A stretch of DNA of 64,000 nt from Chelativorans sp. AA-79 (GTDB lineage Bacteria; Pseudomonadota; Alphaproteobacteria; Rhizobiales; Rhizobiaceae): NCBI RefSeq assembly GCF_029457495.1, contig NZ_CP120361.1:1628001-1692000 (forward strand). Direction: 5' to 3'. The notes beneath the pieces are model-generated. The model was not told where the DNA came from, searched no databases, and saw only the letters and a program-made list of their open reading frames with translations. Shown piece by piece: positions 25,107-34,760 of this stretch. Both the position numbers and the translations under genes were made by a program. Numbering within the stretch: the stretch's first letter is position 1; each line of letters begins with the position of its first letter.

Positions 25107-25583
25107 TCAGACCTTCTTGTTCGCCTTCAGATCGTACTCAACCTGCGCGAAGGCAGCCATCGAGCCATCCGCTTTCTGCTCGGCGTATTCCATCTTCACC
25201 TTTGCGAAGTTCAGGGAGATGCTCTCCATGGGGCGCTCCCCAGATCCGCTGAGCTGATAGCTGCTGACCAGGAGATCGGTGAAGGTGTACTTCACGTATT
25301 CTTCCTGCTTGCCGCCCGCTTTCCTTATGAAGAAAGTGCCGTCGCCGATATGCTCACCCGTGGCACAAGCAATAAGCAGGCGATGAGATGACTTGTCGAC
25401 AAATTTGGCGATACTGAAATCGGAGAAATTCGCCTTTCCAGCTCCGCCCCCGCCGCCTGTACCGAACGTACCCGGCTGGGAAACGCCCCACGAGAAGCTC
25501 TCGACATCGATTTCGTTTTGATGTTTCTCGTCTTTCGATTCCCCGTCAATAGTCTTTAATTTCAGGAACATATCGCCGGCCAT
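25107..25583 (-). CDS. hcp: Hcp (TssD), T6SS inner-tube protein
   Basis: This 158-residue protein begins MAGDMFLKLKTIDGESKD and shows the Hcp1 features: IDVESFSWGVSQPGTFG, a glycine run, FSIAKFVDKSS and the closing EYDLKANKKV. Hcp hexamers stack into the tube expelled by the sheath and also carry small effectors. ATG 25583 gives the family's normal length and has GGGGGA about eight bases upstream; longer starts at 25589 and 25598 look less likely. A 135-base gap to tssC upstream may hold its own promoter (a TATCAT box is visible near 25625-25630 on the - strand), consistent with the high demand for Hcp. Confidence 0.95.
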   Translation of the reverse strand: MAGDMFLKLKTIDGESKDEKHQNEIDVESFSWGVSQPGTFGTGGGGGAGKANFSDFSIAKFVDKSSHRLLIACATGEHIGDGTFFIRKAGGKQEEYVKYTFTDLLVSSYQLSGSGERPMESISLNFAKVKMEYAEQKADGSMAAFAQVEYDLKANKKV

Positions 25584-25718
25584 GGCCATTTCCCCCATTC
25601 GGTTGCGTAACGACATTCCGATGCAATGATAGTCCCGGTCGACCCATCGGGGCCGACGCTAGAGATTGCTGGCGACCTCGGATGCAAGCTGCGCCGCACT
25701 CCAGGTTCCTGACAGCCT

Positions 25719-27212
25719 CTAGGAGTTTGCGGCTGGCAGCCTGGATACCAAGCTCATTCCGATATCCATTCCCTCCAATTGGAAATGAGGTCTGAGATAG
25801 AAGCGTGCCGAGTAATAGCCGGGGTTCTCCTCATCCTCGAACACATCGACCTTTGCGTCGGCAAGCGGCTTTGCTGCCTTCACGGCCTCCGTCGAGTGTT
25901 TCGGGTCACCGTCGACATAAAGTGTGATCCACTCCTGCAGCCAACGCTGCAACTCTTCACGTTCCTTGGTCTCGCCGATCTTGTCACGGACCATGCACTT
26001 CAAATAGTGGGCGAAGCGCGACACCGCGAACATGTAGGGCAGGCGTGAGGAGAGATTGTCGGCCGCGGTCGCCTCTTCCTTGTCGAATTTCTTCGGACGG
26101 TAGAGCGATTGCGCGCCGATGAAGGCGGCCTTGTCGGTGTTCTTGCGATGAATCAGCGGCAGAAGTCCTGATTTCGAAAGCTCCGCCTCGCGCCGGTCGC
26201 TGATGGCGATCTCGGTCGGGCATTTGAGATCAACGCTGCCGTCATCTGTCGGGAAGGTGTGGGTTGGCAGGTTGATGACCTCGCCGCCGGACTGCACGCC
26301 GCGGATGCGCACCGTCCAGCCATACTCCTTGTAGGCGCGGTTGATATTGGCCGCCATGGCGTAGGCGGCGTTCATCCAGGCATATTTCTCGCCCTTGTGG
26401 CCATCGGTTTCCTCCTCGAAGGCGAATTCCTCAACGGGCAGCGACTTGGCGCCATAGGGTTCGCGTGCCAGCACCCGCGGCATGCACAGTCCGATGTAGC
26501 GCGAGTTCTCCGAGTCTCGCAGCGACTTCCAGGCTGCATAATCCGGAGTATCGAAGATCTTGCCGATGTCGCGCGGATTGGTGAGTTCGGTCCAGCTATC
26601 CATGCCGAGAAGGGTGGAGGCGGCGCCGGTGATGAACGGGCAATGCGCCGCCGCGGCGATCTTGCCGAGATTGCGCAGAAGGCTGACATCGACAGCCGAA
26701 TGGTCGAAATGATAGTCGCCGACCAGACAGCCGTACGGCTCGCCGCCCAACTGGCCGAACTCGGCCTCGTACAGCGATTTGAAAAGGGGGCTTTGATCCC
26801 ACTTCGCATCGGGATAGAGCCGCAGGTCGCGATAGAGCTCCATCTTCGTCGCGTTCACGACCCGCAGCTTCAGCGTCGAGTCCGTTTCGGAATTGTAGAC
26901 GAGATAGTGGAGCCCCCTCCAGGCGCTTTCGAGCTGCTGGAACTCCGGCGCGTGGAGTACCTCGTTCATCTGCGCGGAAAGCTTTTCATCCAGCCGCGCG
27001 ATCATCTCGTCCAGCGTGTCCAGCACATCGTCCTTGATCAGGCTGGAATCCGCCAGAGCCTGCTGGACGAGCGTGTTTACGGCATTCTCGACCTCCGTCG
27101 CTGCGCGCTCGCTGCGCGGCTTGAAGCTCTGCTTCAGGAGTTCGGAAAATTCGTCTGCACCCTGGTCGAGGGTTGCGCCAGGGACCGCCTGCTCTTGCTT
27201 CAGCTCGCTCAC
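25719..27212 (-). CDS. tssC: TssC (VipB/ImpC) large sheath protein
   Basis: This 497-residue protein is recognisable throughout: a helical N-terminus, SAWRGLHYLVYNSETD, YGCLVGDYHFDHSAVDVSLL, PFITGAASTLLGMDSW, RLPYMFAVSRFAHYLKCMVRD and the C-terminal ARFYLRPHFQLEGMDIGMSLVSRLP. TssC assembles with TssB into the contractile sheath around the Hcp tube. Start GTG 27212 gives the standard N-terminus MSELKQEQ. The gene follows tssB after 54 bases. No unusual residues or truncation were noticed. Confidence 0.97.
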   Translation of the reverse strand: MSELKQEQAVPGATLDQGADEFSELLKQSFKPRSERAATEVENAVNTLVQQALADSSLIKDDVLDTLDEMIARLDEKLSAQMNEVLHAPEFQQLESAWRGLHYLVYNSETDSTLKLRVVNATKMELYRDLRLYPDAKWDQSPLFKSLYEAEFGQLGGEPYGCLVGDYHFDHSAVDVSLLRNLGKIAAAAHCPFITGAASTLLGMDSWTELTNPRDIGKIFDTPDYAAWKSLRDSENSRYIGLCMPRVLAREPYGAKSLPVEEFAFEEETDGHKGEKYAWMNAAYAMAANINRAYKEYGWTVRIRGVQSGGEVINLPTHTFPTDDGSVDLKCPTEIAISDRREAELSKSGLLPLIHRKNTDKAAFIGAQSLYRPKKFDKEEATAADNLSSRLPYMFAVSRFAHYLKCMVRDKIGETKEREELQRWLQEWITLYVDGDPKHSTEAVKAAKPLADAKVDVFEDEENPGYYSARFYLRPHFQLEGMDIGMSLVSRLPAANS

Positions 27213-27266
27213 ACCTTCACCCTCTCGCCGGGTTGACCGTCGGAAAATCAGTGGCCTTGCTGCGCG

Positions 27267-27809
27267 CTAGGCTTCCGAAGCGCCGTCCGCCTCCGTCCGC
27301 GCAGCGATTGCCTCCTGACGTCTTTGCTTGAGCGCCTGCATCAGTTCGGGGCTGGATAGAAGCTTGCGCAGCTGATCCTCCGCCGCGACCTTGCCGTCCA
27401 TGTAACGTTGCAGGTTGGCAAGCTGCTCTCGAGCTTCAAGCAATGCTCTGAGCTCCGGCACCTGCCGGGCGATGGCGCCCGGACTGAAATCGTCCATCTT
27501 CTTGAAGGTCAGGTTGACGCCCATCTGCTCGTCGCCGTCGCCGAGCTTGTTGCGCACTCGGAAAGTAACGCTGGGCCCGACACTCTCCATATACGCGTCG
27601 AAATTGTCCATATCGACATTGGTGAACTTGCGTTGAGCCATCGGTGGCTTTTCAACTTTCGAGGAATTGCCCGAAAGATCGGCAAGAACACCCATAACGA
27701 ACGGAAGCTCCACCTGCTTTTCAGCATTGTACGGATCTTCATATGAAATCTGTACACGCGGAGGCCTATTCCGCTTGATGAATTTCTGGCCACTATCCGA
27801 CGATGCCAT
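27267..27809 (-). CDS. tssB: TssB (VipA/ImpB) small sheath protein
   Basis: This 180-residue protein has the TssB layout: RNRPPRVQISYEDP, ELPFVMGVLADLSGNS, KFTNVDMDNFDAYMES, a central FRVRNKL and the long C-terminal helix that contacts TssC. TssB and TssC form the sheath subunit pair. ATG 27809 is chosen because GGAGGGGG lies five to six bases before it; a TTG at 27824 would place the ribosome site inside the gene. Positioned between tssA and tssC, it is part of the same - strand operon. Confidence 0.96.
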   Translation of the reverse strand: MASSDSGQKFIKRNRPPRVQISYEDPYNAEKQVELPFVMGVLADLSGNSSKVEKPPMAQRKFTNVDMDNFDAYMESVGPSVTFRVRNKLGDGDEQMGVNLTFKKMDDFSPGAIARQVPELRALLEAREQLANLQRYMDGKVAAEDQLRKLLSSPELMQALKQRRQEAIAARTEADGASEA

Positions 27810-27895
27810 GGAAACCCCCTCCAATGTTTTGGATTGAATACCCGCTTGTAAGCCTTGTCAACCAAAATGCTTGGACGCCAAAGTCTAGATTTAGA

Positions 27896-29218
27896 CTACC
27901 TGCTTTCGCTTTTCATCATCTCTGCAAGTATTCCGGCGAAGTCCCTGTTCATGAAGGTCCTCGCCTTGGCCAGCAGCATGGGGATGGGGCTCGACGGCTC
28001 GGTGCGGCGGAAGAATGCCTCCACGCCCTGGATCAGGATGTCCGCTTCCTGCCTGGTGACGGCGCTGTACTCAGCCTCGGTGGCATCATCCTGCGAACCA
28101 TATCCGCCGGCGGCTACCGTCTCCGTGATGTGCCGTATCCTCGGCATCGTCAGCTGCAGCCCGGTGCGGCCGTCGACGCTGATGACTGCCTGGTCGACGC
28201 TTTCCGGAAGAAGTGCCTCCAGCGCCGTCACCAACGGCTGGCCAACCAGGGCGCGCGCCTGATGAACGAGGACCAGCGCGGGGGAGGACGGTTCGTTGCG
28301 GACGAAATAGTGCTCAGCGGCGAGCAGGGCCGCGGTGGCAGCCGCATGGCTGATGACCGTCGCGCCGGCTGCATTGTCCGCTCCGGACTGCTCTGCAGGC
28401 GTGACGGCGGAATTCGCCCCGGCCGCTTCCTCCTCCTTCTCCCCCGCATGTAACCGGGCGGTATCGCCCGCGAGGTAGGGCAGGGCGGTCTCGATGAATT
28501 CGCGCATCTGCTGCAGGACAGCCTGAAGGCCTTCGAAGCTCGGCGCATGTTCGTATCCGGCCGCGCCCTGGAATTTGGCCCGGATCGAGGCGAGAGCCGC
28601 TTCCGCCGCCGTGAGAGAGGCGTGCGTCGCTTCTGCTGTGCCGCGGGAGCTTTCCTGGCGCAGCGCGTCAAGGACCGTGCCCATATCGACGGCGGTGCCT
28701 TCCGCGCGCGCCTCCGCCTGGCCGGCCGCCACACGATAGTCCCGCAGCGAGATCTGGCCTACGCGTCGGTCGCTGGCGAGCGGCGCGTGCTCCAGCGGAA
28801 GAATTATGGAGGCGCGGTCGTCAAGTGCGGACAATGTGTTCTGCCGCAGCGTATAGTCGCCGTCGAACGGCTTCGGATGAACGTCGTCCCAATACCGGTC
28901 GAGGAGCGCGGCCATCGCCTGGAGGCATTCCGAGAAGCCCACCGCCTGCCCGGCCAGGCATTGGAAGCGGGATTCCAGTGCCAGCAATCGCAGATCCCGC
29001 GAGCGTTCGAGAAGGGCAGAGATGGCGCCCGTCTCCGCCCTGAGATCAATGGAGGAGCGGTCGAACGGCGCGCCGGTGTCCCTGTCATAGAAGCGCACGG
29101 GCAGCCGGTCGGCGGCTGTAAGGACATAGTTGAGGTAGTCGCCGTCCCCCACTTCATCGAGGTCCGGACCGCAGGGCTCGTCTTCCGAGATCGGCTGCAA
29201 CAGGTGATCATAGCGCAT
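27896..29218 (-). CDS. tssA: TssA (ImpA-type) T6SS cap/initiation protein
   Basis: This 440-residue protein has an N-terminal ImpA domain (LLQPISEDEPCGPDLDE, then YWDDVHPKPFDGDY) and an extended linker rich in Ala and Glu. Its C-terminal region has two copies of an EPSSP-type motif: RNEPSSPALVLVHQARALVG and RRTEPSSPIPMLLAKARTF. TssA proteins bind the baseplate complex and cap the growing sheath. ATG 29218 is used; a TTG two codons earlier is possible. It is the second gene of the - strand operon after the OmpA-like protein and is followed by tssB with an 86-base gap. Confidence 0.93.
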   Translation of the reverse strand: MRYDHLLQPISEDEPCGPDLDEVGDGDYLNYVLTAADRLPVRFYDRDTGAPFDRSSIDLRAETGAISALLERSRDLRLLALESRFQCLAGQAVGFSECLQAMAALLDRYWDDVHPKPFDGDYTLRQNTLSALDDRASIILPLEHAPLASDRRVGQISLRDYRVAAGQAEARAEGTAVDMGTVLDALRQESSRGTAEATHASLTAAEAALASIRAKFQGAAGYEHAPSFEGLQAVLQQMREFIETALPYLAGDTARLHAGEKEEEAAGANSAVTPAEQSGADNAAGATVISHAAATAALLAAEHYFVRNEPSSPALVLVHQARALVGQPLVTALEALLPESVDQAVISVDGRTGLQLTMPRIRHITETVAAGGYGSQDDATEAEYSAVTRQEADILIQGVEAFFRRTEPSSPIPMLLAKARTFMNRDFAGILAEMMKSESR

Positions 29219-29286
29219 CGGCAAGCCCGCAGATGAAAAAGGCGCCCGCTCATCGGACGCCTTGGGATCTTATTCCTGAACTATCC

Positions 29287-29823
29287 TCACTGCATGCTGA
29301 TCCGCATCTCGACCCTACGGTTCACCGGATCGTACGGATCATTCACGCGCGGTGCGCTCATCCCCTTCCCGAGCGCCTCGAGCCGTGAAGCTTCAACGCC
29401 GTTCGCGATAAGGAAGGCGGCGACCGCCCGTGCCCGACGCTCCGAGAGGCCTTCATTATAGAGTTCCGAGCCCCGTGCGTCCGTATGCCCTTCCACGACA
29501 AAGCTGTGGGCCTGCAGCCGGTTGTCCTTCAGCGCTGCAGCGAACTCAGTGAGCTTCGCCCTCGCATCGGATGTCAGTTCCGCCGAATCGAGATCGAAAT
29601 TGACGAGCATGTCGAGTCCGGTCGGAAGCTCCGCGTTCTGCTGCTGCCGCCGCTCGGCGCATTCCTGCTCCGTTCCCACACAAATGCCGCGCTGGGCACC
29701 CAGATCGATCGCATGCGAAAAGAAGCGGACGATATCTTCGGCGCTTTGTTTCTCCTGCGCGAAAGAGGCAGGGGAAAACACTACAACGGCAGCCACCGCT
29801 GATGCGAAAACTATCTCGCGCAT
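29287..29823 (-). CDS. OmpA-family periplasmic protein of the T6SS locus
   Basis: This 178-residue protein has a signal peptide (REIVFASAVAAVVVFSPASFA), a short linker and a C-terminal OmpA domain. LVNFDLDSAELTSDA marks its first strand, VVEGHTDARGSELYNEGLSERRA its ligand-binding motif (Asp and Arg that bind diaminopimelate), and NRRVEMRIS its end. It should bind peptidoglycan in the periplasm. In many T6SSs the wall anchor is fused to TssL or is a separate protein (TagL, TagN), and this gene probably fills that role. It heads the - strand structural operon and diverges from vgrG. Confidence 0.88.
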   Translation of the reverse strand: MREIVFASAVAAVVVFSPASFAQEKQSAEDIVRFFSHAIDLGAQRGICVGTEQECAERRQQQNAELPTGLDMLVNFDLDSAELTSDARAKLTEFAAALKDNRLQAHSFVVEGHTDARGSELYNEGLSERRARAVAAFLIANGVEASRLEALGKGMSAPRVNDPYDPVNRRVEMRISMQ

Positions 29824-30102
29824 GACACCCCTCCCGGAAAGCCGAGAATAGAACTGGCTTTTGCACCGTATGTCTCGTAAAAATAGCTGTCAAGAAGATC
29901 ATGGTCTTCGTTCATTTTCTGACGAAGCGATGATGCCTGTGCATCCGCAGCAGGATTTTGGGGGAATTCTTTGCCGCCAAAGAGAAACGGCCACGCAGTC
30001 GTTCACGGAAAGCCCGTCTTCCAGCTTGTCTGCCCGAGATCGGCGCCGCAATATTATCTGCTCTCAGTCGCCGCCTGACGAAGCGAAATAATGGAGTTTC
30101 CA
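29824..30102. promoter_or_regulatory. divergent promoter region between the OmpA-like operon and vgrG
   Basis: This 279-base gap contains the starts of both T6SS transcription units. It is less GC-rich than the genes. A GGAG lies seven bases before the vgrG ATG. No sigma-54 -24/-12 pair with correct spacing was found, and no operator palindrome stood out. Confidence 0.45.
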
Positions 30103-31899
30103 ATGAGCCCCTATACCCAGGAATCGCGCGTAGGAAATTTCAAAACTCCACTTGGAACGGACAAGCTGGTTTTGAGGCGCTTCGACGGCATCGAAGGGAT
30201 GAACGAACTCTTCGAGTATCACATCGAAGCCATCACCACCGATCAAACGATCGATTTCGGGCAGGCCATCGGCGGGAACTGCTCATTGGCTCTGAAGACC
30301 GTCGACGGCGGAACACGTTATTTCGATGGCATCCTGACCGAGGTCGTCCTGGTCGAGGAAACGACTGAGGGACTCGTTTACGATCTCACATTGCGGCCCT
30401 GGCTGTGGCTCCTGTCGAAGACCAGGAACTCGCTCATTTTCCATAACCAGTCGGCGCCCGAGATCATCCAGCAGATATTCGGAAAGCATTCCGGCCTCGC
30501 GCGCTTCGAGGCTCTTTTATCCCGGTCCTACCCGACACTCGAATATTGCGTGCAATACCGGGAGAGCGACCTCGCATTCGCGCGACGCCTGATGGAGCAG
30601 CACGGGATCAATTTCCATTTTCGCCACGAGGAAGGAAAGCACACCCTCGTCCTGGGGGACGGTGCCCGTGCCTATGACCCCATAGCTGGCGACACGCGGC
30701 CCTTTATCGGCATCGTGAAGCGCCATCAGCGGGAGTCGGAGCACTTCCACCACTGGGCGCCTGAGCGCAGGTTCACCACCGGCCGCGTGACGCTGAACGA
30801 TTATGACTTCAAACGGCCCTCCGCCAATCTCCGCTCGGAGCGCACGGGCGATGCACAGCATCGGAATGCGCATTTGGAAGAGTATGACTACCCCGGGAAA
30901 TACAAGGTGGAATCCAATGGCCAGGATTATGCCAGATGGCGCCTCGAAGGCATCCGCGCCGCAGACGGCCATTTCCACGCGGCCGGCGATTGCGTGAGCT
31001 GTACGCCCGGTCAACTCGTCACGCTCACGAACCATCCCAACGGGGTCCATAACAAGAAATATCTTGCTCTCCGTTGCGTGCACGCCTTTCGCACCGAAGC
31101 CTACCGCTCGGTCAGTGCAACGGCGGATGAGCCTGCTTACGACGGCAGGTACGAATTTATCGACGCCACACGGCCTTATGCTCCCGAACCCGTCACGCCC
31201 AAGCCTTATCTCCGCGGACCGCAGACGGCGCTGGTGGTCGGCAGCGGCGAGATCGACTGCGACGAGTTCGGGCGGGTAACGGTCCGGTTTTTCTGGGACA
31301 GGAACAACGACCAGTCGATGCGGGCACGGGTGGCGCAGGTATGGGCATCCGAGCAGTGGGGCGGCCTCTTCACGCCCCGCGTGGGAATGGAGGTGATCGT
31401 CGACTTCCTAGAAGGCGATCCCGACCATCCGATCGTCATAGGCTGTGTCTACAACGGCACGAACACCCCTCCCTACCTGCCGGGCGAGGAAAACATATCC
31501 GGCTGGAAGTCCAATTCCACGCCGGGCGGGGGCGGCTACAACGAGTTCATCATGGACGACACCGCGGGCGACGAACTCGTTCGGCTGCACGCGCAGAGGG
31601 ATTTGGAATCAACGATCGAGAACGATGAGCGCCGCACGATCGGCAACGACAGGACGACCACGATCGGCCACAACGACACCCTGACGGTCGGCAACAATAT
31701 CATGATCGAGGCCGGCAGCCAGATAACCTTGAAGGTCGGCGGCAGCACCATTGTCATCGACAGCACGTCGATCACCCTGAAATCCATGAACGTCACCGGA
31801 CATGCGACAGGACATCTGGAGACGAAGTCGGACGCCACGGCCAGCCACAAGGCCAGCGGGCCGATGGAGATCAGGGGCCTGATCGTCAACGTCAACTGA
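30103..31899 (+). CDS. vgrG: VgrG (TssI) T6SS spike protein
   Basis: This 598-residue protein has the VgrG order: an N-terminal gp27-like region (LVLRRFDGIEGMNELFEYHI, LEYCVQYRESDLAFARRLME), then a gp5-like OB segment (GRVTVRFFWDRN, ARVAQVWASEQWGGLFTPR). The C-terminal beta-helix has repeated short units (NDERRTIGNDRTTTIGHNDT). It ends EIRGLIVNVN with no extra effector domain, so effectors would have to bind as separate cargo. ATG 30103 is used rather than the ATG 12 bases earlier because GGAG is correctly spaced. It is followed after 35 bases by a small protein that could be a loading adaptor. Confidence 0.96.
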   Translation: MSPYTQESRVGNFKTPLGTDKLVLRRFDGIEGMNELFEYHIEAITTDQTIDFGQAIGGNCSLALKTVDGGTRYFDGILTEVVLVEETTEGLVYDLTLRPWLWLLSKTRNSLIFHNQSAPEIIQQIFGKHSGLARFEALLSRSYPTLEYCVQYRESDLAFARRLMEQHGINFHFRHEEGKHTLVLGDGARAYDPIAGDTRPFIGIVKRHQRESEHFHHWAPERRFTTGRVTLNDYDFKRPSANLRSERTGDAQHRNAHLEEYDYPGKYKVESNGQDYARWRLEGIRAADGHFHAAGDCVSCTPGQLVTLTNHPNGVHNKKYLALRCVHAFRTEAYRSVSATADEPAYDGRYEFIDATRPYAPEPVTPKPYLRGPQTALVVGSGEIDCDEFGRVTVRFFWDRNNDQSMRARVAQVWASEQWGGLFTPRVGMEVIVDFLEGDPDHPIVIGCVYNGTNTPPYLPGEENISGWKSNSTPGGGGYNEFIMDDTAGDELVRLHAQRDLESTIENDERRTIGNDRTTTIGHNDTLTVGNNIMIEAGSQITLKVGGSTIVIDSTSITLKSMNVTGHATGHLETKSDATASHKASGPMEIRGLIVNVN

Positions 31900-31934
31900 C
31901 GGTATTCACGTTCATCCGCACGCGGGGCATTCCC

Positions 31935-32483
31935 ATGCAAAACCGGCTTCGGTTCAGAACAGCGAAGGAACTGTTCAACGCTTACGCCACTGCCGGCGAG
32001 GATATGAGATCGGCCCCGTCCGATCTGCCTTCGATCGAATTCTGCCGCGCGCTGCTCGATGGAAAGATACCTGAGGAAGCCGTCACGTTCTGCGCCTATC
32101 TGCTGCCGCGCCGGGTCGCCGTCTGGTGGGGACATCAATGCCTCACGCATATCGGAAACATCTTGGACGAGCAGGATTTGCAGATGCTCACGCTGGCGGA
32201 GGAATGGATCCGGGAGCCGGAGGAGGAGCGGCGATATGCAGCACTCGATGCCGGCATGGCGGCCGGCGTAAAGACGCCGGGTGTGTGGATCGCCCTTGCT
32301 GCGGGCTGGAGCGGCGGCAGCGTCGCCCCGCGCGGACTCGCGCCTGTCACACCGCCGCCGCATCTCACCGCCCGCGCTATCAATACCGGCATCCTGGCCG
32401 CGCTTGCACGTGTGCCGCTTGCCCGAAGAGCCTCCGTACTGCGGCAGTTCGTCGACATGGGCCTCGGTCTCGCCCAGGCTTGA
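31935..32483 (+). CDS. DUF6931-like T6SS-associated protein
   Basis: This 182-residue cytoplasmic-looking protein begins MQNRLRFRTAKELFNAYA. It has an AVWWGHQCL segment, a helical LTLAEEWIREPEEERR and a small hydrophobic GVWIALAAGWSGGSVAP. It resembles proteins grouped as DUF6931 that sit beside vgrG and FHA genes in alphaproteobacterial T6SS loci; the family name is from memory and should be checked. A role as adaptor between VgrG and cargo fits the position but is not shown by sequence. It is followed by the FHA gene after about 130 bases. Confidence 0.7.
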   Translation: MQNRLRFRTAKELFNAYATAGEDMRSAPSDLPSIEFCRALLDGKIPEEAVTFCAYLLPRRVAVWWGHQCLTHIGNILDEQDLQMLTLAEEWIREPEEERRYAALDAGMAAGVKTPGVWIALAAGWSGGSVAPRGLAPVTPPPHLTARAINTGILAALARVPLARRASVLRQFVDMGLGLAQA

Positions 32484-32610
32484 TGATGTCGAGAGGCGCC
32501 TCTATCCATCGAAACCAAGTGGGTTGCAGGAGCGGCGGAGATGCCGCTAATCTTGCCTTCCTTGGCAGTGAGATGCCGAGGGCCCTCGGTAAGGCCAGCG
32601 GTTGCGAGCC

Positions 32611-33918
32611 ATGACGATCACCCTCACGATCGATAATCTGGATGCATTGCCGGATGGCGGTCCCATCCGGTATCAGGCCCACGAGCATGGGTTCGAGATC
32701 GGCCGCGAGCACCATCTGGACTGGACGCTCCCTGATCCCCAGCGCTACATTTCCGGTCGTCATTGCGAGTTCCGCTATGAAAACGGCGCCTACTGGCTAT
32801 ACGATATTTCCCGCAACGGAACGTATCTCAACGGTTCGTCGAGCCGCGTGAAGAGCCCTTACCGCCTTTGCCACGGCGACCGGCTCATGATCGGCCATTA
32901 CATTGTCCGGGTCGAGCTGAACGAAGGGGAGGGCGAGCAGCCTGAACCCGCTGCTGTTCCGGAGACGCCGGCGAGCTTTGCCTCAACAGGCGACGACGTA
33001 TGGGATATCGGGGGTGCCGTGCCGCCGCCCGCCGACAGGCGCGATTTCATGACCGATCCGGCGCGCCGGCGCACGGCCGATCTCCCCGATCAATTTCTGG
33101 ACCTCCCCAATGTCCGCGAGTTTGCGCCGCAACCTGAACGCCACAACGGGGAACCGCCCTTCGCTTCGCCGTCACCGGGCTCGGTGGGCACCGGCTCTGA
33201 ATCGCCCTTCGGTCCGGGGCTTGCCAGAGAGGGGTTTGTCGGTGCACGTGCTGTGCCCGCTGCTCCCTTCCCGGCGGGGGTGCAGCCCACCCCTGTTACG
33301 CCCACGCCCTCCGGGGCGCCGCCGCGGCATCCGCCTCCTTCCGGCGCAACACCGAACGCACTGCTTGAAGCCGTCGCCAGAGGCGCCGGCGTGCCGCCGG
33401 ACGTGTTTGCCGGTCGCGATCCGCAGGAGGTCGCACAGGAGATCGGGGAGGTGCTGCGAGCCTCCATCGAAAACCTGACGCAGCTTTTGAAGGCGAGGGC
33501 GGCGGCCAAGTCGATGACCAGAAGTTCCAGCCGCACGATGATCGGCGCCGCCGACAACAATCCGTTGAAGTTCGTGCCCGCCGCGGCCGAAGCGATGGAG
33601 ATCATGTTCCGGCGCAACCGCTCCGGCTATATGGGGGCGAGGGAGACGGTCGAAGATTCGTTCGCCGATCTGAAGCGGCACGAGCTTGCCACCTATTCCG
33701 CGATGCAGAAGGCGCTCGCCCGGCTGCTCGAGGAATTCTCGCCCGATGCCATCGAGTCCAAGGCCGGCGCCTCGGCGTTCGCATCCAGGAAGAGCCGAAG
33801 CTGGGACCTTTTCGTCGAGAAATGGGAAGAGAAGGCTGCAAGCGACAACGGTATCCTGGATATCTTCCTCGCCTATTTCGCCGAGGCCTATGACGAAGCG
33901 GCCAAGAAGACCAAATAG
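32611..33918 (+). CDS. tagH: TagH/ImpI FHA-domain protein of the T6SS
   Basis: This 435-residue protein has an N-terminal FHA domain (about residues 20-105): FEIGREHHLDWTLPD, the phosphothreonine-binding YISGRHCEFR and NGTYLNGSSSR. A long Pro/Gly-rich linker leads to a C-terminal helical TagH domain (NNPLKFVPAAAEAMEIMF, VEDSFADLKRHELATYSAM, FLAYFAEAYDEA). FHA proteins bind phosphorylated T6SS components and are substrates of PpkA-type kinases; both the kinase and the opposing phosphatase are at the other end of the locus. ATG 32611 starts directly at MTITLTID. A fully intact phospho-switch is therefore encoded here. It is the last T6SS gene in the window. Confidence 0.93.
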   Translation: MTITLTIDNLDALPDGGPIRYQAHEHGFEIGREHHLDWTLPDPQRYISGRHCEFRYENGAYWLYDISRNGTYLNGSSSRVKSPYRLCHGDRLMIGHYIVRVELNEGEGEQPEPAAVPETPASFASTGDDVWDIGGAVPPPADRRDFMTDPARRRTADLPDQFLDLPNVREFAPQPERHNGEPPFASPSPGSVGTGSESPFGPGLAREGFVGARAVPAAPFPAGVQPTPVTPTPSGAPPRHPPPSGATPNALLEAVARGAGVPPDVFAGRDPQEVAQEIGEVLRASIENLTQLLKARAAAKSMTRSSSRTMIGAADNNPLKFVPAAAEAMEIMFRRNRSGYMGARETVEDSFADLKRHELATYSAMQKALARLLEEFSPDAIESKAGASAFASRKSRSWDLFVEKWEEKAASDNGILDIFLAYFAEAYDEAAKKTK

Positions 33919-33974
33919 GCCGAGCGTCCAAACATTCCACCTGCAGCCATGGATTGAATGCTTCAATGAAGGCG

Positions 33975-34210
33975 TTATCTGTGGGCGAAGCGGCACTGAC
34001 CGAAAGTGCAGGGGAGCCGGCCTGGAAAGCTCTACCGTCTTGGTTCGTCTATGGCGAGGCAGACAAGAATATTCCTGCCCAAGCCTTGGCTGGATGACCG
34101 AGCGAGCACAGTCGAAGGGAACGGTTGCCGTCGATGGCGCCTCCCATGTCGTGATGATTTCACATCCCGACAAGGTGGCTGAAATCATCAAGCAAGCGGC
34201 GGCAAACTAG
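33975..34210 (+). pseudogene. remnant of an alpha/beta-hydrolase, C-terminal end with frameshift
   Basis: One frame reads EPAWKALPSWFVYGEADKNI followed by PAQALAG and a stop. The next frame then continues MTERAQSKG and GASHVVMISHPDKVAEII. Joined by a one-base shift near 34093-34100, the two make the last 75 residues or so of an alpha/beta-hydrolase, including the catalytic-His region (GASHVV). The N-terminal two thirds are missing. It marks the edge of the T6SS locus. Confidence 0.65.
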
Positions 34211-34372
34211 GACGAAGGCACCGACGGAGCATAACCGGCGCGGTCTTGCCAATCGTTTCATCTGCCGGGCAAACCTGAACAAACTCAGGACCGGACGTCA
34301 GGCAGGCCCAAATCCCCTGCCCGCATTTGCCAAGGGAACGCGTGACTCTCTCGGAATTCGGGGGGGGTGCGG

Positions 34373-34760
34373 CTATCCCATATTCGGGAACCAAGGAAGT
34401 GATGCTCCCGGATGGCTGCCTGTTCCGGGGCGCTCCAGAACGCCGCGAAGCCCAGGTAAGCAGAATCGAAGACACCGACGACAGGGGTGGGCGCGAGACG
34501 GTAGGCCAAGGCGACTGCCGTTGCGATGATCGCCAGGAGGCCCCCGAGGAGAAAGGCGATGCTCCAGTCCGCGGCGCCCAATCGCGGCCAGACAGACAGG
34601 ACGAAGCTGTCTCCTTCGGGCGGGCGGATGATCATCAGGACGATGAGCCCGGCGGCGGCCACAACGGAGCCGCTGCCAAGAGGAGAGCGCAGTGGCGATG
34701 GCTTTCACGCTCAATCTCTGCCTCTGCGACCGGTGCGATCATCATGAGCCACAGGTGGCA
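34373..34760 (-). pseudogene. remnant of an EamA/DMT-type transporter
   Basis: A - strand frame (about 34440-34662) reads LIVLMIIRPPEGD, then two hydrophobic helices (IAFLLGGLLAIIATAVALAY and PTPVVGVFDSAYLGFAAFW). These resemble the middle of a DMT-family permease. Upstream hydrophobic pieces are in another frame, and the C-terminal helices are replaced by unrelated sequence. It cannot make a functional transporter. Confidence 0.5.

Noticed and set aside
29824..30102. Possible sigma-54 promoter (TGGC...TTGC) before the OmpA-like gene
   Set aside because: The GG-to-GC distance is wrong for a -24/-12 element.
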